DNA of 64,000 nucleotides from Streptomyces caeruleatus (GTDB lineage Bacteria; Actinomycetota; Actinomycetes; Streptomycetales; Streptomycetaceae): contig NZ_KQ948927.1 in the NCBI RefSeq assembly GCF_001514235.1, positions 586,474 to 650,473 of the forward strand, in the 5' to 3' direction. The translations under genes were made by a program, and so were the position numbers. The notes beneath the pieces are model-generated. The model was given only the letters and a program-made list of their open reading frames with translations, was not told the origin of the DNA and did not search any database. Every line of letters begins with the position of its first letter. Within the stretch, counting starts at the first letter, position 1. Below, in pieces: positions 18,050-26,795 of the stretch.

Positions 18050-18366
18050 TGGCTTTCGTACGCGCCTGTGGGCTGAGCGAGCTGGAGGAGGACACCCCGA
18101 AGCGGGTGGAACTCGACGGCACGCCGGTCTCGGTCGTGCAGACCGAGGGCGAGGTGTTCGCCATTCACGACATCTGCTCCCACGCGAACGTCTCGCTCTC
18201 CGAGGGCGAGGTGGAGGACTGCCAGATCGAGTGCTGGCTGCACGGCTCCGCGTTCGACCTGCGCACCGGCAAGCCGTCCGGCCTCCCCGCGACGCGCCCC
18301 GTCCCCGTATACCCCGTAAAGATCGAAGGGGACGACGTTCTCGTCTCCCTCACCCAGGAGTCCTGA
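18049..18366 (+). CDS. Rieske-type [2Fe-2S] ferredoxin (non-heme)
   Basis: A 105-residue soluble Rieske protein. The cluster ligands are C43 and H45 (ICSHAN) and C62 and H65 (CWLHGS), followed by SAFDLRTGKPSGLPA, as in bifunctional NirD/dioxygenase ferredoxins. It sits inside the suf operon between sufD and sufC, with one base overlap upstream and seven bases downstream. It probably supplies electrons to cluster assembly or to a dedicated partner; that role is inferred from location only. Confidence 0.93.
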   Translation: MAFVRACGLSELEEDTPKRVELDGTPVSVVQTEGEVFAIHDICSHANVSLSEGEVEDCQIECWLHGSAFDLRTGKPSGLPATRPVPVYPVKIEGDDVLVSLTQES

Positions 18367-18373
18367 GGCACCC

Positions 18374-19134
<761 letters not shown>

Positions 19135-19138
<4 letters not shown>

Positions 19139-20391
19139 CACAGCTGCCGGGCCTCCTCGACACCGAGGCGCTCCGCAAGGACTTCCCGATCCTGGACCGC
19201 GTCGTCCACGACGGCAGGAAGCTCGTGTACCTGGACAACGCGGCGACCTCGCAGACCCCGCGCCAGGTGCTCGACGTGCTCTCCGAGTACTACGAGCAGC
19301 ACAACGCCAACGTCCACCGTGGCGTGCACGTCCTCGCCGAGGAGGCCACGGCGCTGTACGAGGGCGCGCGCGACAAGGTCGCGGAGTTCATCAACGCGCC
19401 CTCGCGCGACGAGGTGATCTTCACCAAGAACGCCTCCGAGTCGCTGAACCTCGTGGCCAACATGCTGGGCTGGGCCGACGAGCCCTACCGGGTGGACCAC
19501 GAGACCGAGATCGTCATCACCGAGATGGAGCACCACTCCAACATCGTGCCGTGGCAGCTGCTCGCGCAGCGCACGGGCGCGAAGCTGAAGTGGTTCGGCC
19601 TCACCGACGACGGCCGTCTCGACCTGTCCAACATCGACGAGATCATTACGGAGAAGACGAAGATCGTCTCCTTCGTGCTGGTGTCGAACATCCTGGGCAC
19701 GCTGAACCCGGTCGAGGCGATAGTGCGCCGTGCACAGGAGGTCGGTGCGCTGGTCTGCATCGACGCCTCGCAGGCGGCGCCGCACATGCCGATGGACGTG
19801 CAGTCCCTCCAGGCCGACTTCGTGGCCTTCACCGGCCACAAGATGTGCGGCCCGACCGGCATCGGCGTCCTCTGGGGCCGCCAGGAGCTGCTGGAGGACC
19901 TGCCTCCGTTCCTCGGCGGCGGCGAGATGATCGAGACGGTGTCGATGCACTCCTCGACCTACGCCCCGGCCCCGCACAAGTTCGAGGCGGGCACGCCTCC
20001 GATCTCGCAGGCCATCGGCCTGGGCGCGGCGATCGACTACCTCAACTCGATCGGCATGGACAAGATCCTCGCCCATGAGCACGCGCTCACCGAGTACGCG
20101 GTGAAGCGGCTGGGAGAGGTCCCCGACCTGCGGATCATCGGCCCGACGACGGCCGAGGACCGCGGCGCCGCGATCTCCTTCACGCTCGGGGACATCCACC
20201 CGCACGACGTGGGCCAGGTCCTCGACGAGCAGGGCATCGCGGTCCGGGTCGGCCACCACTGCGCCCGCCCCGTCTGCCTGCGCTACGGAATTCCTGCGAC
20301 CACGCGAGCGTCGTTCTATCTGTACTCCACGCCGGCCGAGATCGACGCTCTGGTGGACGGCCTGGAGCACGTACGGAACTTCTTCGGCTGA
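19135..20391 (+). CDS. sufS: cysteine desulfurase SufS
   Basis: PLP enzyme releasing sulfur from cysteine as a protein persulfide for cluster assembly. From the GTG at 19135 it has 418 residues. The PLP lysine lies in FVAFTGHKMCGPTG, substrate/PLP contacts in EMEHHSNIVPWQ and VCIDASQAAPHM, and the catalytic cysteine in RVGHHCARPVCLRYG. The group II type (SufS) is supported by its neighbour SufU, the sulfur acceptor. Confidence 0.97.
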
Positions 20392-20411
20392 CGGGACGGG
20401 ACGAGCGACGC

Positions 20412-20879
20412 ATGAAGCTGGATTCGATGTACCAGGAAGTCATCCTGGACCACTACAAGAACCCGCACGGGCGTGGTCTGAGGGATGGCGACGCCGAGGT
20501 GCACCACGTGAACCCGACGTGCGGCGACGAGATCACCCTGCGTGTGAAGTACGACGGCACGAAGATCGAGGACGTCTCGTACGAGGGCCAGGGCTGCTCC
20601 ATCAGCCAGGCCTCGGCGTCCGTGCTGAACGAACTGCTGGTCGGCAAGGAACTGGCGGACGCGCAGAAGATCCAGGAGACCTTCCTGGAGCTGATGCAGT
20701 CCAAGGGGAAGATCGAACCCGACGACGCCATGGAGGAGGTCCTGGAGGACGCGGTCGCGTTCGCCGGGGTCTCCAAGTACCCGGCCCGGGTCAAGTGCGC
20801 CCTCCTCAGCTGGATGGCGTGGAAGGACGCGACGGCCCAGGTGTTGGGCGGAGCCGACGCCGAAAGGAAGACGGCATGA
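20412..20879 (+). CDS. sufU: SufU zinc-dependent sulfurtransferase
   Basis: IscU-like protein of the SufU type that accepts sulfur from SufS through a zinc site. The 155-residue sequence has the three conserved cysteines in NPTCGDE, GQGCSISQAS and RVKCALLSW plus the SufU-specific insertion between the second and third. ATG at 20412, with GGGACGGGACGAG upstream. It overlaps sufT by four bases. Confidence 0.96.
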   Translation: MKLDSMYQEVILDHYKNPHGRGLRDGDAEVHHVNPTCGDEITLRVKYDGTKIEDVSYEGQGCSISQASASVLNELLVGKELADAQKIQETFLELMQSKGKIEPDDAMEEVLEDAVAFAGVSKYPARVKCALLSWMAWKDATAQVLGGADAERKTA

Positions 20880-21208
20880 GCGAGACCGTTGAGATGAAGC
20901 CGGCCTCGGAGGAAGAGGTCCGCGAGGCGCTGTACGACGTCGTCGACCCCGAGCTGGGTATCGACGTCGTCAACCTCGGCCTGATCTACGGCATCCACAT
21001 CGACGAGGCGAACATCGCCACGCTCGACATGACCCTGACCTCGGCGGCCTGCCCGCTGACGGATGTCATCGAGGACCAGGCCAAGTCCGCCACGGACGGT
21101 CTCGTCAGCGAGCTGCGCATCAACTGGGTGTGGATGCCGCCGTGGGGCCCGGACAAGATCACGGACGACGGTCGCGAGCAGCTTCGGGCGCTCGGGTTCA
21201 ACGTCTGA
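20876..21208 (+). CDS. sufT: SufT/DUF59 (MIP18-family) Fe-S assembly factor
   Basis: A 110-residue DUF59 protein with VDPELGIDVVNLGLIYG and the conserved cysteine in LTSAACPLTD. Members of this family assist maturation of Fe-S proteins. It is the final gene of the operon, overlapping sufU by four bases (ATGA). A strong terminator follows. The stop codon lies inside a 21-bp tandem duplication. Confidence 0.93.
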   Translation: MSETVEMKPASEEEVREALYDVVDPELGIDVVNLGLIYGIHIDEANIATLDMTLTSAACPLTDVIEDQAKSATDGLVSELRINWVWMPPWGPDKITDDGREQLRALGFNV

Positions 21209-21242
21209 GCACACGTGAGAGACGTCTGAGCACACGTGAGAG
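21201..21242. repeat. 21-bp perfect tandem duplication across the sufT stop
   Basis: Two identical adjacent copies (21201-21221 and 21222-21242) begin ACGTCTGAGCACACGTG. The first copy contains the last codons and the TGA of sufT; the second separates the gene from its terminator hairpin. The duplication leaves the protein unchanged. Confidence 0.9.
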
Positions 21243-21273
21243 CGGCGGCACCTTCCGGGTGCCGCCGCTTTTC
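21241..21273 (+). terminator. Rho-independent terminator of the suf operon
   Basis: A 12-bp perfect stem AGCGGCGGCACC / GGTGCCGCCGCT with loop TTCCG is followed by TTTTC. It lies 33 bases after the sufT stop. Confidence 0.9.
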
Positions 21274-21296
21274 TGTGTCCCGCTCTCCCCGAGTGC

Positions 21297-22118
21297 TCAG
21301 GCCAGCCCGCCCACCAGCCGGAACGACGAGTCCGCCAGGTACAGGGAGCTGTACTCGAAGCGTTCGAGGCGGACGACGAAGTTCTTGTGGCGGAGGAAGT
21401 ATCCGGGGTAGTTGACCGACTCCAGCATGACCGCGCCGGAGTAGGAGGAGCTCCGGGGACAGAAGGTGGCGTCCCGGCCGAACAGGGCGGAGCCGTCGTC
21501 GCGTTCGGGGCGCAGGACGAAGTCGCGGTGGCGCAGGTAGCTGCCGTCCTGGGTGACGAAGGAGTGGCAGGAGCGGTCGGCGAGGCCCTTGACCTGCTTG
21601 AAGGTGGAGTCCTCGCGGGACTCGGAGCCGCGGACCGGGCCCAGGGTCACAAAGCCGCCGCTCGCATGCCAGTAACGGTCGGGATAGTTGACCGAGCGGA
21701 CGGATCGCCAGGTGGTGGCCGGCGGCTTCGGGGCGGCGGGCGGTGAACTCGCCTCGTGGGGAGCCGACTTGGACGGCTTCGGCGCGGGTTCGGGGGTGCC
21801 GGCGTCCTGTTGGCGAGGCGCCCTGGTGGTCGGTTTCTCCGTCGCCAGGCCGCTCTTGCCCGCCGGGGGAGTCTCCGAGGGGGTGGCGAAGGAGATCAGG
21901 CCGGGGACCGACGCCTTGTCGTCGGCCGGCGCGGAACGTGACTGACCGTCAGGCGCCCGGTCCGTCACGACGATCGCCGTGGCGCACGCGACGATCGTCG
22001 CCACCGCCATCGTGCCCGCCAGCCACAGACGGCGCGTTCCCGGCGCCCGCGAGGTGTCCGGGGCCCAGCCGTTCTCCCAAGGTTGGTCCTGGGGCGGCCG
22101 GGGCTTGTTTTCTGGCAT
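21297..22118 (-). CDS. membrane-anchored AbfB-domain protein
   Basis: A 273-residue protein. Residues about 1-35 are polar and Pro-rich, a single hydrophobic segment follows (LWLAGTMAVATIVACATAIVV), then a Ser/Pro/Ala-rich linker, and the C-terminal 135 residues are an arabinofuranosidase-B-type carbohydrate-binding domain with repeated SVNYP(D/G)(R/Y) and FVLRPERDDGSALF / FVVRLERFEYSSLY units. There is no catalytic domain. The ATG at 22118 is preceded by GGAGGA at seven bases; an upstream in-frame start is less well placed. It probably binds arabinose-containing polysaccharide at the outer cell surface; that is inference from the fold. Confidence 0.85.
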   Translation of the reverse strand: MPENKPRPPQDQPWENGWAPDTSRAPGTRRLWLAGTMAVATIVACATAIVVTDRAPDGQSRSAPADDKASVPGLISFATPSETPPAGKSGLATEKPTTRAPRQQDAGTPEPAPKPSKSAPHEASSPPAAPKPPATTWRSVRSVNYPDRYWHASGGFVTLGPVRGSESREDSTFKQVKGLADRSCHSFVTQDGSYLRHRDFVLRPERDDGSALFGRDATFCPRSSSYSGAVMLESVNYPGYFLRHKNFVVRLERFEYSSLYLADSSFRLVGGLA

Positions 22119-22251
22119 GCGCTGTTCCTCCAGCGGGGGCACGCGACGACAGCCGCGGCTGCGAAGGCCCGGTATGTGAACGGTGAAACACTAGTGGCTG
22201 CTGGGGAGTTGGAGTAGCTGTTCGGAACGAGCCGTATCCAGATCGAATCCT

Positions 22252-22291
22252 TTGTGTACGGCCGTACGCAACGTTGTGTACGCTCGTACAT
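22252..22291. promoter_or_regulatory. Twin operators for the TetR regulator
   Basis: Two related palindromes lie side by side just before the SMR pump gene. The first, centred in GTACGGCCGTAC (22256-22267), extends to a 20-base dyad with 9 of 10 paired positions. The second is TGTACGCTCGTACA (22277-22290), with perfect 6-bp arms, ending one base before the ATG. Both share TGTACG...CGTAC. Tandem sites in front of a pump-regulator operon fit repression by the downstream TetR protein. Confidence 0.75.
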
Positions 22292-22612
22292 ATGGGATAC
22301 CTGCTGCTCGCCGGAGCCATAGCGGCCGAGGTGGCCGCCACTACGGCCATGAAGTACAGCGACGGTTTCAGCAGGCTGGGGCCGTCGATGCTGACCGCCG
22401 TCGGATACCTCGTCTCCTTCACGCTGCTCGCCCAGACACTGAAGTCCGTCTCCATGGGCACGGCGTACGCGATCTGGGCCGGGGTCGGCACCGCGGCCAT
22501 CGCCACCATCGGGATCCTGTTCCTGGGGGAGGGGATGACCGGCGTCAAGGCCGCGGGCATCGCCTTGATCATCGCCGGGGTCGTCGTGCTGAACCTGGGC
22601 GGTGCGCACTGA
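22292..22612 (+). CDS. SMR-family multidrug efflux protein
   Basis: A 106-residue small multidrug resistance transporter with four hydrophobic helices. The family signature is clear: MGYLLLAGAIAAEVAATTAMK with the essential membrane Glu14-type residue in AAEVAATT, and SMGTAYAIWAGVGTA in helix 3. It exports lipophilic cations in exchange for protons in characterised members (EmrE, Smr). Its stop overlaps the regulator start (TGATG). Confidence 0.93.
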   Translation: MGYLLLAGAIAAEVAATTAMKYSDGFSRLGPSMLTAVGYLVSFTLLAQTLKSVSMGTAYAIWAGVGTAAIATIGILFLGEGMTGVKAAGIALIIAGVVVLNLGGAH

Positions 22613-23148
22613 TGGGCCGGCGCTACGACCCCGAGCGGCGGCAGCGGATCATCGACGCGGCGATCCGGGTCGTCGGGGAGAAGGGGATCGCCGGGCTGAG
22701 CCACCGCACTGTCGCCGCCGAGGCGGATGTGCCGCTCGGCTCGACCACGTACCACTTCAAGACCCTCGACGACCTGCTGGTCGCGGCCCTGCGCCAGGCG
22801 AACGAGGGGTTCGCCAAGGTGATCGCCTCGCGCGGTGGGCTGGAGGATCCGGGGGCTGATCTGGCCGTTGAGCTCGCGGGGTGGATGGGTGAGTGGCTGG
22901 CCGGCGATCGTACGGGTGTGGAGCTGGAGTACGAGCTGTATCTCGCCGCTCTGCGCCGTCCGGCGTTGCGGCCGGTCGCCGCTGAGTGGGCGCGTGACCT
23001 CGCCGATCGTCTGTCCTGCCGTACGGACGCGGTCACGGCGCGGGCGTTGGTGGCGCTGCTGGACGGGATCTGTCTGCAGGTGTTGCTCACGGAGGTGCCG
23101 TATGACGAGGAGTACGCGCGGGAGGTGCTGGCGCGGGTCATTCCGTGA
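22612..23148 (+). CDS. TetR-family transcriptional regulator
   Basis: A 178-residue regulator with an N-terminal TetR helix-turn-helix (RQRIIDAAIRVVGEKGIAGL, then VAAEADVPLGSTTYHFKTLDDL). The C-terminal ligand domain is divergent, as usual. It is cotranscribed with the SMR pump, one base overlap, and is the likely ligand of the twin palindromes upstream of the pump. A dispersed GC-rich element begins about 20 bases after its stop. Confidence 0.92.
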   Translation: MGRRYDPERRQRIIDAAIRVVGEKGIAGLSHRTVAAEADVPLGSTTYHFKTLDDLLVAALRQANEGFAKVIASRGGLEDPGADLAVELAGWMGEWLAGDRTGVELEYELYLAALRRPALRPVAAEWARDLADRLSCRTDAVTARALVALLDGICLQVLLTEVPYDEEYAREVLARVIP

Positions 23149-23159
23149 CCGCCCGGCGG

Positions 23160-23290
23160 TTCTTCGCCCCCGCCGCCCCTACCCGTCCCATCCCTTGAAG
23201 GGGCTCCGCCCCTTCGACCCCGCTGTCGGCCCTTCGGGCCTCGTCCTCAAACGCCGGACGGGCTGGGGGGCTGGGGGGCTGGGGGGTGCG
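23160..23290 (+). repeat. Dispersed 3'-end element (GCCGCCCCTACCC type)
   Basis: Directly downstream of the TetR gene: GCCCCCGCCGCCCCTACCCG, a GGGGCTCCGCCCC hairpin, GGCCCTTCGGGCC hairpin and CCTCAAACGCCGGACGGGCTG-like end, followed by G-rich runs. The same modules occur at 1-260, 31.74-31.81 and 46.78-46.99 kb. No coding potential is supported. Confidence 0.75.
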
Positions 23291-23380
23291 GGTGGGTGGG
23301 CTGAAGGGCGTACCGCCCGGCACGTGAGACGCGCCCCCGTCGGTTCGCCCCCGCGGTGCGGGCCACGTTAGGTTGCCCTT

Positions 23381-24370
23381 ATGACCGACACGACTGCTCC
23401 TCGTACCACCGGCGCCGTGGCCGCCGGCCTCGCCACGATCGCCGCCGACGGCACTGTTCTCGACACCTGGTTCCCCGCGCCCGAGCTCGTTGCCGAGCCC
23501 GGTCCCTCCGGCAGTGAGCGGCTGTCGGCCGAGCAGGCCGCGGAGCTGCTCGGTGGCGGTGCCACCGCGGCGATCGGGCCGGACGCGCGTCGGGGCGTCG
23601 AGGTCGTTGCGGTCCGCACGGTCATCGCCTCGCTCGACGAGAAGCCGATCGACGCGCACGACGTCTACCTGCGCCTGCACTTGCTCTCCCACCGCCTGGT
23701 CAAGCCGCACGGCCTGAGCCTGGAGGGCCAGTTCGGCTTCCTCGCCAACGTCGCCTGGACCTCGCTGGGCCCCGTCGCCGTCGACGACATCGAGAAGGTC
23801 CGCCTCAACGCGCGGGCCGAGGGCCTGCACCTCCAGGTGACCTCGATCGACAAGTTCCCGCGGATGACGGACTACGTCGCCCCCAAGGGCGTCCGTATCG
23901 CCGACGCCGACCGGGTCCGCCTCGGCGCGCACCTTGCCGAGGGCACCACCGTCATGCACGAGGGCTTCGTCAACTTCAACGCCGGCACCCTCGGCACGTC
24001 GATGGTCGAGGGACGTATCTCCGCCGGCGTCGTGATCGGCGACGGTTCCGACATCGGTGGCGGCGCGTCGACCATGGGCACCCTCTCCGGCGGCGGCAAC
24101 GTGATCATCTCCATCGGCGAGCGCTGCCTGATCGGCGCCGAGGCAGGCGTCGGCATCGCCCTCGGCGACGAGTGCGTCGTCGAGGCCGGCCTCTACGTCA
24201 CCGCGGGCACCCGCGTGACCATGCCCGACGGGCAGATCGTCAAGGCCCGCGAACTGTCCGGCGCCTCCAACATCCTCTTCCGCCGCAACTCGGTCACCGG
24301 CACGGTCGAGGCCCGCCCGAACAACGCGGTGTGGGGTGGGCTGAATGAGATCCTGCACAGCCACAACTGA
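23381..24370 (+). CDS. dapD: 2,3,4,5-tetrahydropyridine-2,6-dicarboxylate N-succinyltransferase
   Basis: Succinylates tetrahydrodipicolinate in the succinylase branch of diaminopimelate/lysine synthesis. The 329-residue length fits the actinobacterial DapD group. The C-terminal half is a left-handed beta helix of hexapeptide repeats (GVRIADADRVRLGAHLAEG, VVIGDGSDIGGGAST, ISIGERCLIGAEAG). The start is ATG at 23381. It stands alone; a dapA-type gene lies 4.3 kb further on the opposite strand. Confidence 0.95.
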   Translation: MTDTTAPRTTGAVAAGLATIAADGTVLDTWFPAPELVAEPGPSGSERLSAEQAAELLGGGATAAIGPDARRGVEVVAVRTVIASLDEKPIDAHDVYLRLHLLSHRLVKPHGLSLEGQFGFLANVAWTSLGPVAVDDIEKVRLNARAEGLHLQVTSIDKFPRMTDYVAPKGVRIADADRVRLGAHLAEGTTVMHEGFVNFNAGTLGTSMVEGRISAGVVIGDGSDIGGGASTMGTLSGGGNVIISIGERCLIGAEAGVGIALGDECVVEAGLYVTAGTRVTMPDGQIVKARELSGASNILFRRNSVTGTVEARPNNAVWGGLNEILHSHN

Positions 24371-24405
24371 TCAACGGCGGCCGTGACCTGCGGCCGCCTA
24401 AACGA

Positions 24406-24893
24406 TCAGCGCCCTGACCTGCTGCTGAGCTGTCGGCAGTTGTCGGCGTTGGTCATCGTTGAGCGCCCTTCCACGGCCCCAGGGCGGCCCGGGAGGGCGC
24501 TTGCGTGGTGCAGCGCAGCGAGTTCCTTGAGGTCGTTCGCGACCATGACCTGAGCGAGACGACCCGCGACCGCCACGACCTTCGGCCACGAGGGCTCCGC
24601 AGATACTCCGCGTCGGTGTCGTGGGGTGCCTCGGCCGCCGCGGCGTTGAGTGTGATGCCCAGCTCACGCATGAGAGCGACCTCTTCCTCAGTTCTCAGAC
24701 TGACTCCGAGCCATCGCTCTGGCTCGTCGGCGTCGCAGAAGTCATCAAAGAGCGTGTGAAAGACGTGGTCCACGTTCTCGAACGCCAGCGGGTCAAGCCA
24801 GACGTCCTGCTGCCATGGCGGATCGGCCAGAGTCAGGACGACGGGTACGACGTGGACTCGGTGGTTCGCTATGAGACGGGCGCCTTCGCTCAC
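24406..24893 (-). pseudogene. frameshifted gene, SCO4402-like hypothetical family
   Basis: The N-terminal part (GTG at 24893: MSEGARLIANHRVH, then WQQDVWLDPLAFENVDHVF, FDDFCDADEPERWLGVSLRT) reads in one frame to EYLRSPR. There the frame becomes Arg/Ser-rich nonsense, while the next frame continues convincingly as WPKVVAVAGRLAQVMVANDL KELAALHHAS to a TGA at 24406. One missing base near 24586-24590 (CGTGG where CGNTGG is expected) explains this. The pattern DP..Q..VW, FDD, VG.SL..EEE resembles the SCO4402 family of small Streptomyces proteins; I am not certain of the family. A sequencing error would mimic the same lesion. Confidence 0.7.
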
Positions 24894-24980
24894 GGGGGCT
24901 GAGCCCAGCGACGAGACCCTGGGGGTGTGCCGGCGTTTCCAGGCCCTCATGACCTGGGGATTCGCCGGCCCAGGGAACGA

Positions 24981-25295
24981 TCACTCGGCAGACGTCCTCC
25001 ACTCATCCAGCCGGATCCTCACTTGGTGGTTGTGGGTGTGCCAGAAGACCTCGCCCTCGACGGAGGCCCCGAGGGCGGGCAGCTCCATCCCCAGCGGCAT
25101 GGCGGTGATCTCGGCCAGAGCCACGGCGTTGGGTACACCGTCCATACGTATGAAGACGCCAAAGGGCTGGCGGCCGATGACCTCTCCAGTGATGTGGGTC
25201 CCCACAGGCAAGGCTGCGACAGTTGCCGCCCAGCTCTGGAGAACTACGCCCGCGGTCGGCAGATCCGGGCCCGTGGGCCATGCATACTCATCCAT
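24981..25295 (-). CDS. small S1-like (OB-fold) protein
   Basis: A 104-residue protein from ATG 25295 (a TTG lies one codon upstream). The middle resembles an S1 RNA-binding domain: GTHITGEVIGRQPFGVFIRM, then VALAEITAMPLG and GASVEGEVFWHTHNHQVRIRL, the order and spacing typical of S1 strands. It likely binds RNA or DNA or protein in the cytoplasm; no target is suggested by neighbours. It is flanked by a broken gene and a NUDIX gene, all leftward, in a region with slightly lower GC than the surroundings. Confidence 0.65.
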   Translation of the reverse strand: MDEYAWPTGPDLPTAGVVLQSWAATVAALPVGTHITGEVIGRQPFGVFIRMDGVPNAVALAEITAMPLGMELPALGASVEGEVFWHTHNHQVRIRLDEWRTSAE

Positions 25296-25521
25296 CAACA
25301 GATCATGACGCAGTGAGCTACCCGGGGCTTAGAAGGCGCTTGGCGGATGCTTCTGCCCCCGTCGCTTGGGCGACCGCCAAGATGGTGTTTCCTCGATGCG
25401 AACTGTCGACAGGACGGTCGATGAGGTCTGGTCGTCCGGGCAGCCGGACTTCTGAGGCTGGCTGTGGTCGGCTGCGCTCACGGTGGTTGTTGTACTTCGC
25501 TGCTGTACAGCGGTCACGGGA

Positions 25522-25929
25522 TCAGGAAAGCTGCCCGGCCTCGTGAAGCGCGTCGAAGACCATCTCCTCGACGACCGAGACCCGGTCCCGATCGGCGTAG
25601 CGGAACCATGCCTTCTCGGCGATCTCGCGCGACGGGATCAGCTCGCCGCGGTAATCGGCGGTGTAACAGATCATCCGGAAGGGGCCATGCCCCGGATGGC
25701 CCTCGCCGATCTCGAAAGTGCCGAAATGCACCATGGAACCAGGGTCGATCGTTGCCTGCAGTTCCTCGTCGATCTCCCGCACCAGGGTCTCGCTGTCGGA
25801 CTCGCCCGGCTCACGATGACCGCCCGGGAAGTAGAAGCGATCCCTGCCGTGACTACGAGTCACCAGCACTCGGTCGTTCCGAACCAGGATCCACGCCACC
25901 TTCTCCGGCACACCATTCCCATTCGCCAT
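25522..25929 (-). CDS. NUDIX hydrolase
   Basis: A 135-residue NUDIX-fold pyrophosphohydrolase. The start chosen is ATG at 25929 (MANGNGVPEKVAWILVRN), because the frame upstream is only antisense to a gene remnant. The NUDIX box runs from GGHREPGE through SETLVREIDEEL with the catalytic REIDEE. A C-terminal stretch ERV-type YADRDRVSVVEEMVFDAL completes the fold. Substrate is unknown; characterised relatives clean up nucleoside diphosphate derivatives. Confidence 0.85.
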   Translation of the reverse strand: MANGNGVPEKVAWILVRNDRVLVTRSHGRDRFYFPGGHREPGESDSETLVREIDEELQATIDPGSMVHFGTFEIGEGHPGHGPFRMICYTADYRGELIPSREIAEKAWFRYADRDRVSVVEEMVFDALHEAGQLS

Positions 25930-25930
25930 G

Positions 25931-26104
25931 GCCCGGGACCGTATCCGCTCCTCGACCTCCCGACCATCCTCCCCGTCCCCGACCCGAACAACGTCGACAA
26001 GGACAACCGCAAGGTCGACCGCCTCCACGCCAAGCACTTCGGCGAGTACTTCGACACCAAGCAGGACTGGGTCGCCCCCGCGCTGTTGGCCCGGGACGGT
26101 GGTG
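25931..26104 (+). pseudogene. gene remnant, possibly DndB/DGQHR-like
   Basis: In the plus frame, codons 25931-26104 read as a natural-looking protein fragment: DLPTILPVPDPNNVDKDNRK, VDRLHAKHFGEYFDTKQDWV, APALLARDG. It has no start codon and no sensible continuation on either side; the frame before it is antisense to the NUDIX gene and that after it becomes Arg/Thr/Pro-rich. The pattern NRKV...H...F..YF....W..PALL recalls the N-terminal part of DndB/DGQHR-domain proteins. Identification is tentative; the claim is a decayed fragment. Confidence 0.4.
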
Positions 26105-26364
26105 GATGCACCTTTCGGTTTCGGCTGACATCGCTCGCCCAGAGACGGCCCGGAACCCGGGCGACACCGACGACGGCCCCGATACGGCCCGTGAGGCGAC
26201 ATGAGCCCGTGACCCGCAACGGGTTCAGAAGAGCCACAACTGCCCCCGTCGACAACCCCACCCCCTCACGTACGGGTTACTCCACGTGACCTCACCCCGG
26301 TCCAGGCAGATGAACGGTTGGACGCAGTTTCCGATCACAAGCCGAACCGACGAAATGAGGGCCG

Positions 26365-26604
26365 ATGACGGGTCGAGGGAAGACGAGCGTGCGGAGCAGG
26401 GCTGTGCTCCGGCTGGTGGTGGGGGCGTTGGCCGTGGGGGCGGTGTGCTGGTTGCCGGCGGGGAGCGCGTATGCCGACGAGACGAACACGGGCTCGCACA
26501 ACGGCCCCCGGATCGGACTGGTGAATGTCGGGCAGGTGGACGATCCGATGGAGGATGTGCTGGAGCACTTCCTGCTCTTCGGTGACGGGTACAAGTGGGG
26601 TTGA
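26365..26604 (+). CDS. small secreted protein
   Basis: A 79-residue protein with a Sec signal peptide: basic start MTGRGKTSVRSR, hydrophobic core VLRLVVGALAVGAVCWLPAG and a predicted cut after SAYA. The mature part is only about 40 residues (DETNTGSHNGPRIGLVNVGQ...), acidic and without cysteine. Such short exported proteins are common in Streptomyces and usually unassigned. A strong terminator follows. Confidence 0.75.
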   Translation: MTGRGKTSVRSRAVLRLVVGALAVGAVCWLPAGSAYADETNTGSHNGPRIGLVNVGQVDDPMEDVLEHFLLFGDGYKWG

Positions 26605-26639
26605 TCAGGTAATCGGGCATCAGCCGTCAGGCATACAGC

Positions 26640-26692
26640 ACGGGTCGGGGCCCGTACCGCTTGCACCGCGGTACGGGCCCCGGCCCGTTTCC
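26640..26692 (+). terminator. Strong hairpin terminator
   Basis: A 21-bp stem with one mismatch, ACGGGTCGGGGCCCGTACCG C paired with a matching strand at 26668-26688, has a seven-base loop and runs into TTT. It ends the transcript of the small secreted protein gene 36 bases after its stop. Confidence 0.88.
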
Positions 26693-26795
26693 TGATTATT
26701 TTCTGTGGGGTGGCATAGCGGCCGGCCGTCGCACGCGTCACCAGAAGTAGGAGTGGGCGGGCGCCGGGCCCGGCCCGGGGGAAGAGAAGGTGACG

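Noticed and set aside
25329..25517. Short minus-strand frame between the S1-like and NUDIX genes
   Set aside because: Translation is Ser/Thr/Gln-rich without hydrophobic core, no ribosome site, and no sign of conservation.
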